Source of the DNA: Tieghemostelium lacteum
Taxonomy: Eukaryota; Evosea; Eumycetozoa; Dictyosteliales; Raperosteliaceae
Length of the DNA: 64,000 nucleotides
Reading direction: 5' to 3'
NCBI GenBank assembly: GCA_001606155.1
Contig: LODT01000034.1
Coordinates: 287,665-351,664, forward strand
Within the stretch, counting starts at the first letter, position 1. Each line of letters starts with the position of its first letter. The notes beneath the pieces are model-generated. The model was not told the origin of the DNA. It did no database searches and saw only the letters and a list, made by a program, of their open reading frames with translations. Of this stretch, positions 1 through 9,063 are shown piece after piece. The position numbers were made by a program, and so were the translations under genes.

Positions 1-1783
1 TATTCTTGTCAACTCTATTAACAGAAGGAACCCACGATTCCTGAGAATCTTCTTTGGATACTATAAAACTCTTTCCACCAAATGCAGGAATTTCACAATA
101 GAAATCCAATTGAATAAACTGTTTTTTTGGTTTTCCTGGTGAATCCAAGAATATTTCATCTCTATATGTGCAATCAAATGGTAGTGCATCTTTACTATCT
201 TTGTCTTTCAGAGTAAATGGACATTTTGTAAGACTTGCACCATCTGTATTCTTTGGAAGATCCAATCTAATAGAAAATACATCATTTCTCTGCCAATTTA
301 GTGAATTTGTTAAAAGAATGGGAACTGATTTCTTTCCATTAATAACAGCTCCAATAGTTTCAAAATCCAAAACAGTACTGTTATCTTCAGCTTTAAGATA
401 AATTTCAGAACCTGCAAGTTTGTTTACGTAATGTGATATACTAGTTTGTGTAAGGTGGTCTAAACCTCCATTAGCATGATACAAACGACTAAAGTAATCT
501 TGAACAACAGGTTGTCTAGCAGTACCTGTAATAGCATCATGATGTTGAAGAATAGAACAATTTTTAGAAGCATCTTTTATAGCCCATCCAAAGTCTTCTT
601 TTTGTTGAAGAGAATGATAAATCTCAGCTGATCTTAATTTGGATGAAATGGTTCTAGAGTCACCCTTTAATTTTGGTCTACTTGTGTAGTAACCAGTCCA
701 ATAATGGTCAACTTTATCAGCATATGGGAAGAAGTCATAGTCATGATAGTTCATAGGAACATTATTCTTTTGGTGCCATTCCAAAGTCTCTGCAAAGAAC
801 TGTTCAAGTGTACTATAGACTACCTTTACATTGGTCTTTTTCTGATTGTACATTTCCTCGAACCTCTGTACAATCAAATCGATTCTGTCCATCCAAGACT
901 CTGCCTTTTTGAAAAAGAAATCACCTCCCATTGGAAACAGAATATGTGGTGATTTGAAATAGGCAGTCTTATTATTGGCATAGGTTATAATATCTGGAAT
1001 GTTCCTTTCCAGATTATAATATTCAATATTACCTGGTGGTTCAAAATATAGTTTTTCAGGTGAGAAATAAAAATCATCTAAAGTGTGTGCTAAAATATCA
1101 GATTTTGCACCGACGGTATCTGGTGAACCTCTCCATAGAAACTGTAAATCCTTATTATTCCCCATTTGTTTTTTAATTTTGTAATGTATACGATCTAATA
1201 CTATATGTTTATAACCCATTTGTGCTTGAATATATGCAGATAGAGTACTGTGACCAAATGGATCAATTTGCCATCCTGATCTTGGAAGAAACTCCTCTCC
1301 AAAATGATCAGTAATGAATCGGTGTCCATCTGCCAAATGTCTAATCACAGCATCAACTGTTGGATTAGCTTCATCATTCATTACCCAACCACCATTTATA
1401 ATCTCAATTCTCTTTTCCTTTATCATCTTTGTAAATCTATCTCTGTAATCTGATGTTGTTGAATTCCACCATCTCTCTAAAAATCCCATTTCTGACCACA
1501 CAAATCTTCTCTTTTCGTTCTTACTCACTGCATCTACTACATGTGTTAAAATGGTATTCACATCTTGAGTATAATAACCTTCAAATGTTTTTAACCACCC
1601 TAATCAAAAGTATTTATAAGTGTGTGTTTTTTTATAACAAGTGGGTGATTAAAAGGATAGCTTACCTGCATCACAATGAGAATGGCATATAAAATGAATT
1701 TTAATTAAATCTTGATCTGCACTAACAAATACACCATAGAATAGTAATATTATAATATTTAGTAATACAAATATTTTGTACAT
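1..1783 (-). CDS. Lysosomal-type alpha-mannosidase (GH38), 3' part outside window
   Basis: Glycoside hydrolase family 38 enzyme that removes alpha-linked mannose from N-glycans, probably in lysosomes or secreted. Exon 1 is 1666-1783 and exon 2 runs from 1599 past the left edge. The join restores HSHCDAGWLKT, with the zinc-binding His and Asp of GH38. The start is followed by a hydrophobic signal peptide of about 20 residues. The catalytic nucleophile motif WQIDPFGHS is present (about 1260-1290), as is HHDAITGT (about 530-545), another family hallmark. About 570 residues are visible of a protein usually near 1000, so the beta-sandwich C-terminal part is missing only because of the window edge. 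It faces the Arf-like copy at 1971 across a 190-bp AT-rich spacer. Family assignment is secure; which of the several dictyostelid mannosidase paralogs it is cannot be said. Confidence 0.93.
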
Positions 1784-1970
1784 TATGTCAAGAGAAGATA
1801 TTTTTATAATAAACTAAAGTTTTTAGTTTTTTTAAAATCAGTTTTGAAAGATTCTATTCAATACCAATTTATAAAAAATTAATTTAAAAAAATAACTTCT
1901 TTTAACTTTAAACGTTTCTTAAATAGTGATTATCAATAATTAGTGTTTATTAATGAGTTAATTATAATAA

Positions 1971-2521
1971 ATGGGTAATATTTTTAGAAAATCAGCAACA
2001 TTAATACCAATGTTGGGATTAGAAGGTGCTGGAAAAACAAAGTAAAGTGAATTTATTAATTTGGATTGACTATTATTGGATAATCACATTATCTCATTCT
2101 ATTTTATTTATAAAATAGTATAATACGAAGATTAAGAGATGAACAAACACCATTGCCTGCTAGTGGTGCAGAAGGTATAATATTTAGAAATTTCTAGCTT
2201 GGGATGTTTTAGACATTAATTTAAGGCCATTATGGTACTCTATTTAAACAGTCGTGCATTAATTTGGGTTGTAGATTGTTCAAATAGAGATAACCTTCCT
2301 GAATCAATCCAAAAATTTAATGATATAACGAATGAACAAAACATTAGAAAGCCTATACTGATATTTGGCAACAAACAAGAGGACCCTAATGCTCTTACAC
2401 TCTCAGAAATCACAGATCACTTTGATATCAACATTTTGAGTAATGTAATATTCAACTTTGTTGTGCAATTACAGGTGATGGTGTTCTTGAAGGAGTATCG
2501 ATTTCCTCCAAAAAGCTCTAA
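1971..2521 (+). pseudogene. Broken Arf/Arl-family GTPase copy
   Basis: Starts as MGNIFRKS with a P-loop LGLEGAGKT, then an intron at the same place as in the intact gene downstream (inside the codon after GKT). The rest of an Arf protein is recognisable but spread over several frames: WDV...LRPLW in one frame (about 2200-2245), the RALIWVVDCSNRD, GNKQEDPNAL and EITDHF stretch in another (2232-2440), and a C-terminal GDGVLEG...SSKKL ending at the TAA at 2519-2521 in a third. The switch I region is shortened and at least three frame changes are needed. Known Arf structure makes one functional reading improbable. I infer a decayed tandem duplicate of the neighbour at 2794. Unusual tiny introns could in principle explain some breaks, but none has acceptable length and sites. 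Confidence 0.72.
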
Positions 2522-2793
2522 AATAAATGTTTTCTAGTTATTTTCTAAATTAAACTCGACTTTAATTTAAAATTTCAATTCTCCAACTCTTTTCTAAAAT
2601 TTCATTGAATTTTTATTTTTAATATTGTTTTTTCAAAACCTACGTGGTGAAATGCATTAAATTTTTGACATTGCAATATTGACAAATCGATCTGATTTCT
2701 TTAATTATTTAATCGAATCAATTTCAAAATGTAATCATTAAAAAGTAATATAATTTAATTAAATATAAAAATACAAAAGTTACAGTTATTGAA

Positions 2794-3389
2794 ATGGGAA
2801 ATTTACTATCAAGTATTTATGAATTATTCGATCCAAAGAAAAGTTATAGAATTTTAATGATTGGTTTAGATAATGCGGGTAAAACAACGTATGTGTTTGA
2901 AAATAATCATTATTCAGTAGAATTGTTTTATTAATTAAATGAAATAGAATTTTATATAAATTAAAGATTGGTGAAATAATTACAACTTTACCAACAATTG
3001 GGTTTAATGTAGAGAATATTGCATATAAAAATTTAGATTTTAATGTTTGGGATGTAGGTGGTCAATTAAAACTTAGATCATTGTGGCGTCATTATTATGA
3101 AAGTAGTTCTGCAGTTATATTTGTAGTTGATAGTGCTGATAATGAAAGAATGATTGAAGTTAAAGAGGAAATTGAAAATTTAATGAATGAACCATCTTTA
3201 AGTGGTGCTCCACTACTGGTACTTGCAAACAAACAAGATTGTCCAAATGCCATGTCTATAGCTGAGATTTCTGAAAATTTAAATTTATATTCAATTAAAG
3301 ATAGAAAATGGTTTGTTCAATCTACTTGTGCTACAAGAGGTGATGGAATTTACGAAGGTTTAGAATTCCTCTCCAAAGCTTTAAAATAA
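2794..3389 (+). CDS. Arf/Arl-family small GTPase, intact
   Basis: Small GTPase of the Arf family, acting in vesicle coat recruitment or membrane traffic. Exons are 2794-2888 and 2948-3389 (59-bp intron); the joined protein has about 178 residues. Gly2 (MGNLLSS) is positioned for N-myristoylation. Visible motifs are GLDNAGKTT (P-loop), PTIGFN (switch I Thr), WDVGGQ (G3 with the hydrolysis Gln), NKQD (G4) and CAT (G5). The G3 region reads [11 protein letters not shown] where most Arfs have VGGQDKIRPLW, so it is somewhat divergent and may be an Arl rather than Arf1. A broken copy lies 270 bp upstream on the same strand. The 3' end meets the convergent actin gene after 64 bp. Confidence 0.9.
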
Positions 3390-3453
3390 ATTTGTAAATA
3401 AATCTAAAATATATAATATATCATATAAATACAATAAGGTGTTTTATGTTTTT

Positions 3454-4581
3454 TTAAAAACATTTTCTGCCCCTAATTATTGTGGGTCCTGATTCGTCGT
3501 ATTCTTCTTTGGACACCCACATTTGTTGAAATACAGCTAGAGATGCTAAAATAGATCCTCCAATCCAAGTTGAATATTTTCTTTCAATTGGTGCTACAAC
3601 TTTTAATCTAACAGTTGGAGGACACAATAATTTAAGTTCATTGTATAATCTCTTTTCAAAATTTGGGAAAAGAGTTGATCCTCCATTGATAACAACATCG
3701 CTATAAAGCGATGACCTAGAATCTATTGATGATCCCATTATAGAGTCATAAACTAATTGGTGAACTCCGCATCCTTCATAACCAACCAATGAAGGTGTAA
3801 ACAGTATCTCTGGTGCTCTAAACCTTTCACTTCCCACCAAAACCTTATTTCCATCGCACAGCTCATACTGTGTATACATCTTCGAACTTGACAAAGCCTC
3901 TTGACAATCAGCTTCATAATCCAACGACACAAACCCATGTTGTTCTTTAATCATATTTACAGTTTGCATCTCAGCCCTAGTTCCAAAGTTATATCCACGT
4001 TCGGTCAATAAACTAGCCATACAATTACTAACCTCCTTACCACCAAAATCCATTCTCTTTACACTATTCAATGGCATGTAACCAGTATCTATAGATATGG
4101 CATTCGTCACACCATGACCTATTGACAATACAGTTCCTGAAACTCTCCCACTTGCATACAATGCCAATACAGAATCCTTTGCAACATATAGCGCAGGTGA
4201 ATTAAAAGTCTCAAATGCAATTTGAGTCAGTTTCTCTTTGTTTGCTTTTGGATTCCAGGGTGGTTCAGTAAATAACACCGGATGTTCTTCAGGTGCAACT
4301 TTTAATTCATTATAAAAAGTATGATGCATTAGATGCTCAAAATCATCCCAATTGTTTACAATACCATGTTCAATCGGTGAATTTATATCTAAAATACCTC
4401 GTTTATGCTCTGCTTCATCACCAACATAAGTACCCCTATAACCAGTGCCAACCATTACATTCCTATACTTAGGTTTACCAACAATGGAAGGGAATACAGC
4501 TCTTGGGCTATCATCTCCTGCGAAACCAGCTTTAATAAAACCAGTTCCAAAATCTGTAACTAAAGCTTGTACTTCTGACAT
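3454..4581 (-). CDS. Divergent actin with altered ATPase residues
   Basis: Actin-fold protein of 375 residues, the normal actin length, colinear with conventional actin from QALVTDFGTG to a C-terminal RKCF. PRAVFPSIVG, YVGDEA, RGILDI, PIEHGIV and ERKYSTWIGGSILASL are conserved, so the fold and much of the filament surface are kept. The residues that drive ATP hydrolysis differ. Using rabbit actin numbering, Gln137 is Asp (AKDSVLALYASG), Asp154 is Ser and Asp157 is His (LSIGHGV), and His161 is Asn. The phosphate loop is DFGTG instead of DNGSG. I infer slow or absent hydrolysis. It is intronless and forms a tandem pair with 4762-5877, which shares some of the same changes. It is not one of the Arp1-Arp11 types as far as I can tell. 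Confidence 0.88.
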   Translation of the reverse strand: MSEVQALVTDFGTGFIKAGFAGDDSPRAVFPSIVGKPKYRNVMVGTGYRGTYVGDEAEHKRGILDINSPIEHGIVNNWDDFEHLMHHTFYNELKVAPEEHPVLFTEPPWNPKANKEKLTQIAFETFNSPALYVAKDSVLALYASGRVSGTVLSIGHGVTNAISIDTGYMPLNSVKRMDFGGKEVSNCMASLLTERGYNFGTRAEMQTVNMIKEQHGFVSLDYEADCQEALSSSKMYTQYELCDGNKVLVGSERFRAPEILFTPSLVGYEGCGVHQLVYDSIMGSSIDSRSSLYSDVVINGGSTLFPNFEKRLYNELKLLCPPTVRLKVVAPIERKYSTWIGGSILASLAVFQQMWVSKEEYDESGPTIIRGRKCF

Positions 4582-4761
4582 TTATATATTCAATTTTTAT
4601 TATTTCTAATTTATCATTATAACTATACAATTTTTAAATTAAATACATAAATTCTTCGATTCACTCAACTGATCACAAATTAAAAAAAAAATCCCAACAA
4701 CAAAATTGGGTGTAAAGTGGGTTTTTGGTAAACTATTTATAAATAATTTTTTTGAAAATAC

Positions 4762-5877
4762 TTATAAAAAGCATTTCCTGTGTATAATTTGTGTACCTGT
4801 TTCTAGATATTCTTGAACAGAACACCAAGTACCACTATGATAGGTATTAAAAAGAGAAGCCAATATGGATCCACCAATCCATGTTGAATATTTTCTTTCA
4901 GGTGGTGAAATAATTTTAACTTTACATCTATTTGATAGTAGTAATGTGAGATCGTTATATAATCTCCGATCAAAGTTATTCGTCAATGTTGTACCACCAG
5001 ATAGCATTATATTCTGAAATTGATTAATTCTACAATCAATATCCATTTTCATTATTGATTCATACAGAAAATTACTTATACCAACTGAATCTACTCCAAC
5101 AAGGGATGGTTGAAATAGTATTTCAGTACATCTATATCGTTCTGAATCTAAAATAACTTTGTTTCCGTCAGGTAATTCATAGAAACGTTCATTGGCAATT
5201 TTTGTATCTTTTTTATAATTTAGAGATGTGGTACAAAACTTCTCTTTTATATCACTGAGTAGTATTTGGTCTTCTATTTGGTACCCTCTTTCTGTTAATA
5301 AATTGGATAGAGTATTATTAATATCTTGACCTGATAGAGGAAACTTATGAATAAGTGAATGTGAAGTGTAACCCTCTTGGAAAGATAGTAGACTACAATT
5401 TCCATGACCTATATCTAGTAAAGTACCAGTAGTACACCCATTTGAATACAATGCTAACATTCCATCTAATGCCATTTGTATTGAAGGTACTTGAAATAGT
5501 TCAAAGAACATCTGAAGAATAGCTTCACTGTTATGTTTAGGTAACATTGGTGACTGTGATATAAATACTGGATGTTCTGCTGAATTACATCCTAAATCAT
5601 CATAGATTTGGTTATAGAGAAACTGTATATCTTCCATACTATTAACTACACCTCTTGTCAATTGATCATCTATATTCAATATAGATCTTCTCTGAATGGC
5701 ATCTTTACCAACATAGATTTGTTTAGGTCCCGAAGCATTATGTGGCATTACCAATTTATACTTTGGTCTACCTATTACACTTTCTATAGTAAATCTAGGT
5801 GAGTCATCACCAGCCCAACCAACTTTCATACTATGGGAACCATGATCTATAACAATTGGAACGTTATCACCCATCAC
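4762..5877 (-). CDS. Divergent actin-like protein, tandem paralog
   Basis: Actin-fold protein of 371 residues, more divergent than its neighbour. Conserved landmarks are GWAGDDSPRF, VIGRPKYK, RSILNI, LLTERGY, ERKYSTWIGGSILASL and a C-terminal RKCFL. The nucleotide site has drifted: phosphate loop 1 reads DHGSHS rather than DNGSG, Gln137 is replaced by Asp (ALDGMLALY), phosphate loop 2 is LLDIGHG (Asp154 kept, Asp157 to His), and His161 is gone. The shared Gln-to-Asp and Asp-to-His changes suggest that the pair arose by duplication after the site had changed. The spacer to the next actin is only 180 bp. Function is unknown; a capping, regulatory or non-cycling filament subunit is possible. Confidence 0.85.
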   Translation of the reverse strand: MMGDNVPIVIDHGSHSMKVGWAGDDSPRFTIESVIGRPKYKLVMPHNASGPKQIYVGKDAIQRRSILNIDDQLTRGVVNSMEDIQFLYNQIYDDLGCNSAEHPVFISQSPMLPKHNSEAILQMFFELFQVPSIQMALDGMLALYSNGCTTGTLLDIGHGNCSLLSFQEGYTSHSLIHKFPLSGQDINNTLSNLLTERGYQIEDQILLSDIKEKFCTTSLNYKKDTKIANERFYELPDGNKVILDSERYRCTEILFQPSLVGVDSVGISNFLYESIMKMDIDCRINQFQNIMLSGGTTLTNNFDRRLYNDLTLLLSNRCKVKIISPPERKYSTWIGGSILASLFNTYHSGTWCSVQEYLETGTQIIHRKCFL

Positions 5878-5986
5878 ATAATTAATTTACTTTTGAATCC
5901 CAACAGTGGTTTTATTAAATACTAAAAAAATCAGAAAAAAAAAGAAGGAATAAGGGTCAATTTGGGGGGAGGTTTTATTCAATTCC

Positions 5987-7012
5987 TTATTTAATTAATA
6001 AGGAATCTTTTTCATGTTCAGAATCATTAATTTGAATGGATATATTTGATGCATTAGTTAATGGTGACATTGGTTTGAATAATTGAGGTTGTTTAGATTG
6101 AAGATTAATTAGGAATTCCCCAATTTCTTCATTGGAGGTGGTAGTGATATGAAAGATATTTCTTCTTTTGAATCTTTCGATAGTAGTACATTGCTTATAT
6201 TTTATATTTACATATTCTGAAAAGAGTTTGTGGAATACTTTTATATCCATTTCCAATAACTTTGGAAACTCTTGGAATTGACTTGGTGAGATGGTATTCA
6301 TTTGGTTTCTGAAATCCATGTCATTGAGATAGTTCATGAAGCCGGCAAGCATACCAAGTGACATGAGAAGATAGATGACACCAGCTTGGATTACATTACC
6401 CAAATAAGTTGATAGGTTAAATGTTAGAGTCATCAGATAGTCAACTCCACCACACTGCAATTTTGTATAAAATACTGATTTATTCCAGAAATACAATAGT
6501 TTACAAGCAACATAGACTGAAGCCATTGCAACAAATGACAAAACCATTGCAAATTCATTTGTCTTTTTACCAAATACATATACACCTGATTCACCTAGAA
6601 TATCTTGAATTCTCTTTTTCTTTAGATATCCCAATACAAAATAAAACTGATAGACTGTAATCATGGTTGGGAATCCAATAGCAACAGAAGTACCAAATAT
6701 TCTACCCAGGTGATCAGATTCAACACCATTAAAAGGTACAGTAAAACTCAAAGAATCATTATTTCCAGTTTTATAGGTATTGTACAAACAAGTTTGTATA
6801 TCATATTCCACACATGCACTTATAGTATAGGTTGGATTTTTACTTGACAATGCACAACCTGATGCCTGTAACTGATCTGTTGATTTAAATGTAGCATATT
6901 CACCATACATAATCAAAGATGCACCAATGATCACCATCAAAGCAATTCTGATGATAGGTGGTTGAACTCTTTTTAAAAAATCTTTAAAATCTGATTGAAA
7001 TTGACTATTCAT
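5987..7012 (-). CDS. Four-span membrane protein, paralog of 28010-29056
   Basis: Unrecognised integral membrane protein of 341 residues. Hydrophobic segments lie at about 21-41, 108-130, 154-175 and 203-226. The loop after the first segment carries several Cys (CALSS, ACVEYD, QTCLYN) and possible N-glycosylation sites, so it probably faces the lumen or outside. The second cytosolic region contains GYLKKKRIQDIL, and the C-terminal tail contains FKRRNIFHITTTS followed by EFLINLQSK. All of these are repeated in the paralog 21 kb away. It lies downstream of, and on the same strand as, the ML-domain gene at 7556. The repeated pairing with an ML protein suggests, without proof, a membrane partner for a lipid carrier. 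Confidence 0.82.
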   Translation of the reverse strand: MNSQFQSDFKDFLKRVQPPIIRIALMVIIGASLIMYGEYATFKSTDQLQASGCALSSKNPTYTISACVEYDIQTCLYNTYKTGNNDSLSFTVPFNGVESDHLGRIFGTSVAIGFPTMITVYQFYFVLGYLKKKRIQDILGESGVYVFGKKTNEFAMVLSFVAMASVYVACKLLYFWNKSVFYTKLQCGGVDYLMTLTFNLSTYLGNVIQAGVIYLLMSLGMLAGFMNYLNDMDFRNQMNTISPSQFQEFPKLLEMDIKVFHKLFSEYVNIKYKQCTTIERFKRRNIFHITTTSNEEIGEFLINLQSKQPQLFKPMSPLTNASNISIQINDSEHEKDSLLIK

Positions 7013-7555
7013 ATTTATATCTCTAAAAATTCAAAATTAAACAGTTGTAAATTCATTGTTTCAAAAGACTCTATATATCTCAGATGAATATATACCTACT
7101 ATATTTTTTTTTTAAAAAAATAAGGTGTGTTGATGGTATTTAAAACACTATTTTAAATTTAAATCTATAAATATTTGTGCTGTGGTGTTGAAATGAATGT
7201 ATTTTCAATTTATATTTAAATTTCTTTGTAAATTTAAATAACATGCAATTCCGAGGCCGAATTTCATTCTAAACAGTTAATATTTTTTTTTAATTTTAAA
7301 GAAAAAAATATCTTTCAATCATAAACATTGACCAGGAAAAAAAATTACCACTTTCTGACGTTTTTGGTAAGAGAAAAATAAAAATAATTTTTTTGATGGC
7401 TATTTTGATGATTACATGATTGGGCAATTGCAGTCACCATGCAAAATATGTGAGGTCACATCTTTGATTTTAAATTTGAATTTTTTTTTTAAATTTTATT
7501 TTTAAATTACATGCTAGGATGTGGTAATTGCATGTGTCATTGGGATTTTCAGACC
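7013..7555. other. AT-rich spacer between membrane-protein and ML genes
   Basis: About 540 bp of very A+T-rich DNA with long A and T runs. It should contain the promoter of the membrane-protein gene (minus strand, immediately left) and the end of the ML gene (right). I see no open frame, RNA gene or convincing repeat in it. Confidence 0.6.
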
Positions 7556-7981
7556 TTATATATCCATTACAAAATTAACGCAAGCGATTTGAGAACCATC
7601 AGTACCTTTTGAAATAAATTGACCTGTGTAATGACCTGGATAAATTGAAGGTGGAGAGACTTTATAGACTAATGTAGTTGGACCTACACTAATTGGACAG
7701 CTATTTACTGAACATACACTTTTTGAATCACTATATGCAGTTGATCCACCTAATTTAATTACGATAGAAGAAGTGCCACCTGTTATAGTACTCTTTACTT
7801 TTCCACTGACTGTAAATTGTATATCTCTACCTGATTGTGGAGGGTTTGGAGAGATTTGAACATTTGTAGTTTCAAATATAAGATTGCCTTGACAATTTGA
7901 CCAAGAAAAGCCTTGTATTTCACTTGAAACTGTATTTATAAGTAGAACTACTAAAATACTTAGATAAATTAAATTTCTCAT
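7556..7981 (-). CDS. Secreted ML-domain (MD-2/NPC2-like) protein
   Basis: Small secreted lipid-recognition protein of 141 residues. A signal peptide (MRNLIYLSILVVLLI, cleavage near residue 20) precedes an ML-type beta-sandwich. The paired Cys pattern fits: one in WSNCQG near the mature N terminus, two in CSVNSC in the middle, and one in ACVNF near the end. The hydrophobic IYPGHYTGQF strand resembles the YPSGKY...G strand of NPC2-like proteins. ML proteins bind sterols or phospholipids in the lumen of endolysosomes or outside the cell. The ligand here is unknown. It is paired with the membrane-protein gene at 5987-7012, and the same pairing recurs at 28-29.5 kb. Confidence 0.8.
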   Translation of the reverse strand: MRNLIYLSILVVLLINTVSSEIQGFSWSNCQGNLIFETTNVQISPNPPQSGRDIQFTVSGKVKSTITGGTSSIVIKLGGSTAYSDSKSVCSVNSCPISVGPTTLVYKVSPPSIYPGHYTGQFISKGTDGSQIACVNFVMDI

Positions 7982-8210
7982 TTCTTTAGTCTTTGTATTT
8001 TATTGTAATATATATATTAAAAGTAATCCATATATTTTAAATTAATACTATTTATATAATTATATAAATTTGTATACTATTTATTAATAGTGCAATCTCA
8101 AGATTATAAATGTGGGTAGTTTTGTATTATGTACTTAAAAAAAAAAAAGTGAATCGTGTTGACAATAAATAATCTCTGTAAAGATAAAAGATATTTATAA
8201 TATAAATTTG

Positions 8211-8819
8211 TTAACAGAGATTAAGGATTTTGTTACATGTCCTCCAATTTCTAGTGGTATGTGGTATTTTCACAAGAAGTTTTGTAAGATTTTTGTATTC
8301 TTTACTATCTTTATAGGATCTTGCAAATTTAAAAAATAAAACTTCATCAATTACTTCCCATTCATCTCTATGCTTGCTTTTATTACTATTCCCATCTTCA
8401 TCATCATCGTCATTATCATCATTTTCATCTTTTTCAACATCTGTTTTTTCGTCCTCACTAAACTGTTGTTTCAAGTGACCTATAGTTTTATCAATTGGGA
8501 AATATACCATAATCTTACAATCCTTTACACCAGAATCTTTATAGGGATTATTTTCTAATACTTTTTTGTATCCCTCTAAATCAAATACTGAAATTTGTGG
8601 TGACTTTACTTTAAATTCTTTTTCTAAAATGTATGAAATCTCAAGCTTAACTCTAGAGTGATCATAGGTATCACAATCCAATATGATATTCCCAGTTTGT
8701 ATATATGTTTTTACATTCTGAAATTCTTTAATTTTCTCTAAAGATGATCTTAACTCAACCATCTTGATTATATTCTGACCTGCAATATTTATAGCTCTAA
8801 GGAATAATATAAATTTCAT
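8211..8819 (-). CDS. DUF1697-family protein
   Basis: A 202-residue protein matching the DUF1697 family, which is common in bacteria and sporadic in eukaryotes. The N terminus FLRAINIAGQN...MVELRSSL and KTYIQTGNII follow the family pattern LRGINVGG...M..L...TYIQSGN, and the C terminus TTRNWRTCNKIL matches the conserved TxRNW motif. Unlike bacterial members it has an acidic Asp/Glu/Asn-rich insertion at about residues 122-150, encoded by a repetitive GAT/GAA stretch typical of dictyostelid genes. The biochemical role is unknown. It is intronless, which fits but does not prove transfer from bacteria. It is divergent from the SET gene at 9064 over about 240 bp. Confidence 0.82.
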   Translation of the reverse strand: MKFILFLRAINIAGQNIIKMVELRSSLEKIKEFQNVKTYIQTGNIILDCDTYDHSRVKLEISYILEKEFKVKSPQISVFDLEGYKKVLENNPYKDSGVKDCKIMVYFPIDKTIGHLKQQFSEDEKTDVEKDENDDNDDDDEDGNSNKSKHRDEWEVIDEVLFFKFARSYKDSKEYKNLTKLLVKIPHTTRNWRTCNKILNLC

Positions 8820-9063
8820 TTTCTATTGTTATTGGTAGTAAAAAAGTGATAGTTAAACTGTTTAAATGTTCTTTAAACATCTTATTTATCACATCATCAA
8901 AAATTTCTTGGAAAAAAACTCGGATCAACACATCTAAAACGTTATAATCCAAAAAAACCTTCAATTATGATAATAGATTCAGATATTAATTATTTTTATA
9001 AATGACTCACTTTTTAGATATTAAATTGAAATGAAAAAATATTTTTTTTGAAATCACTTTAGA

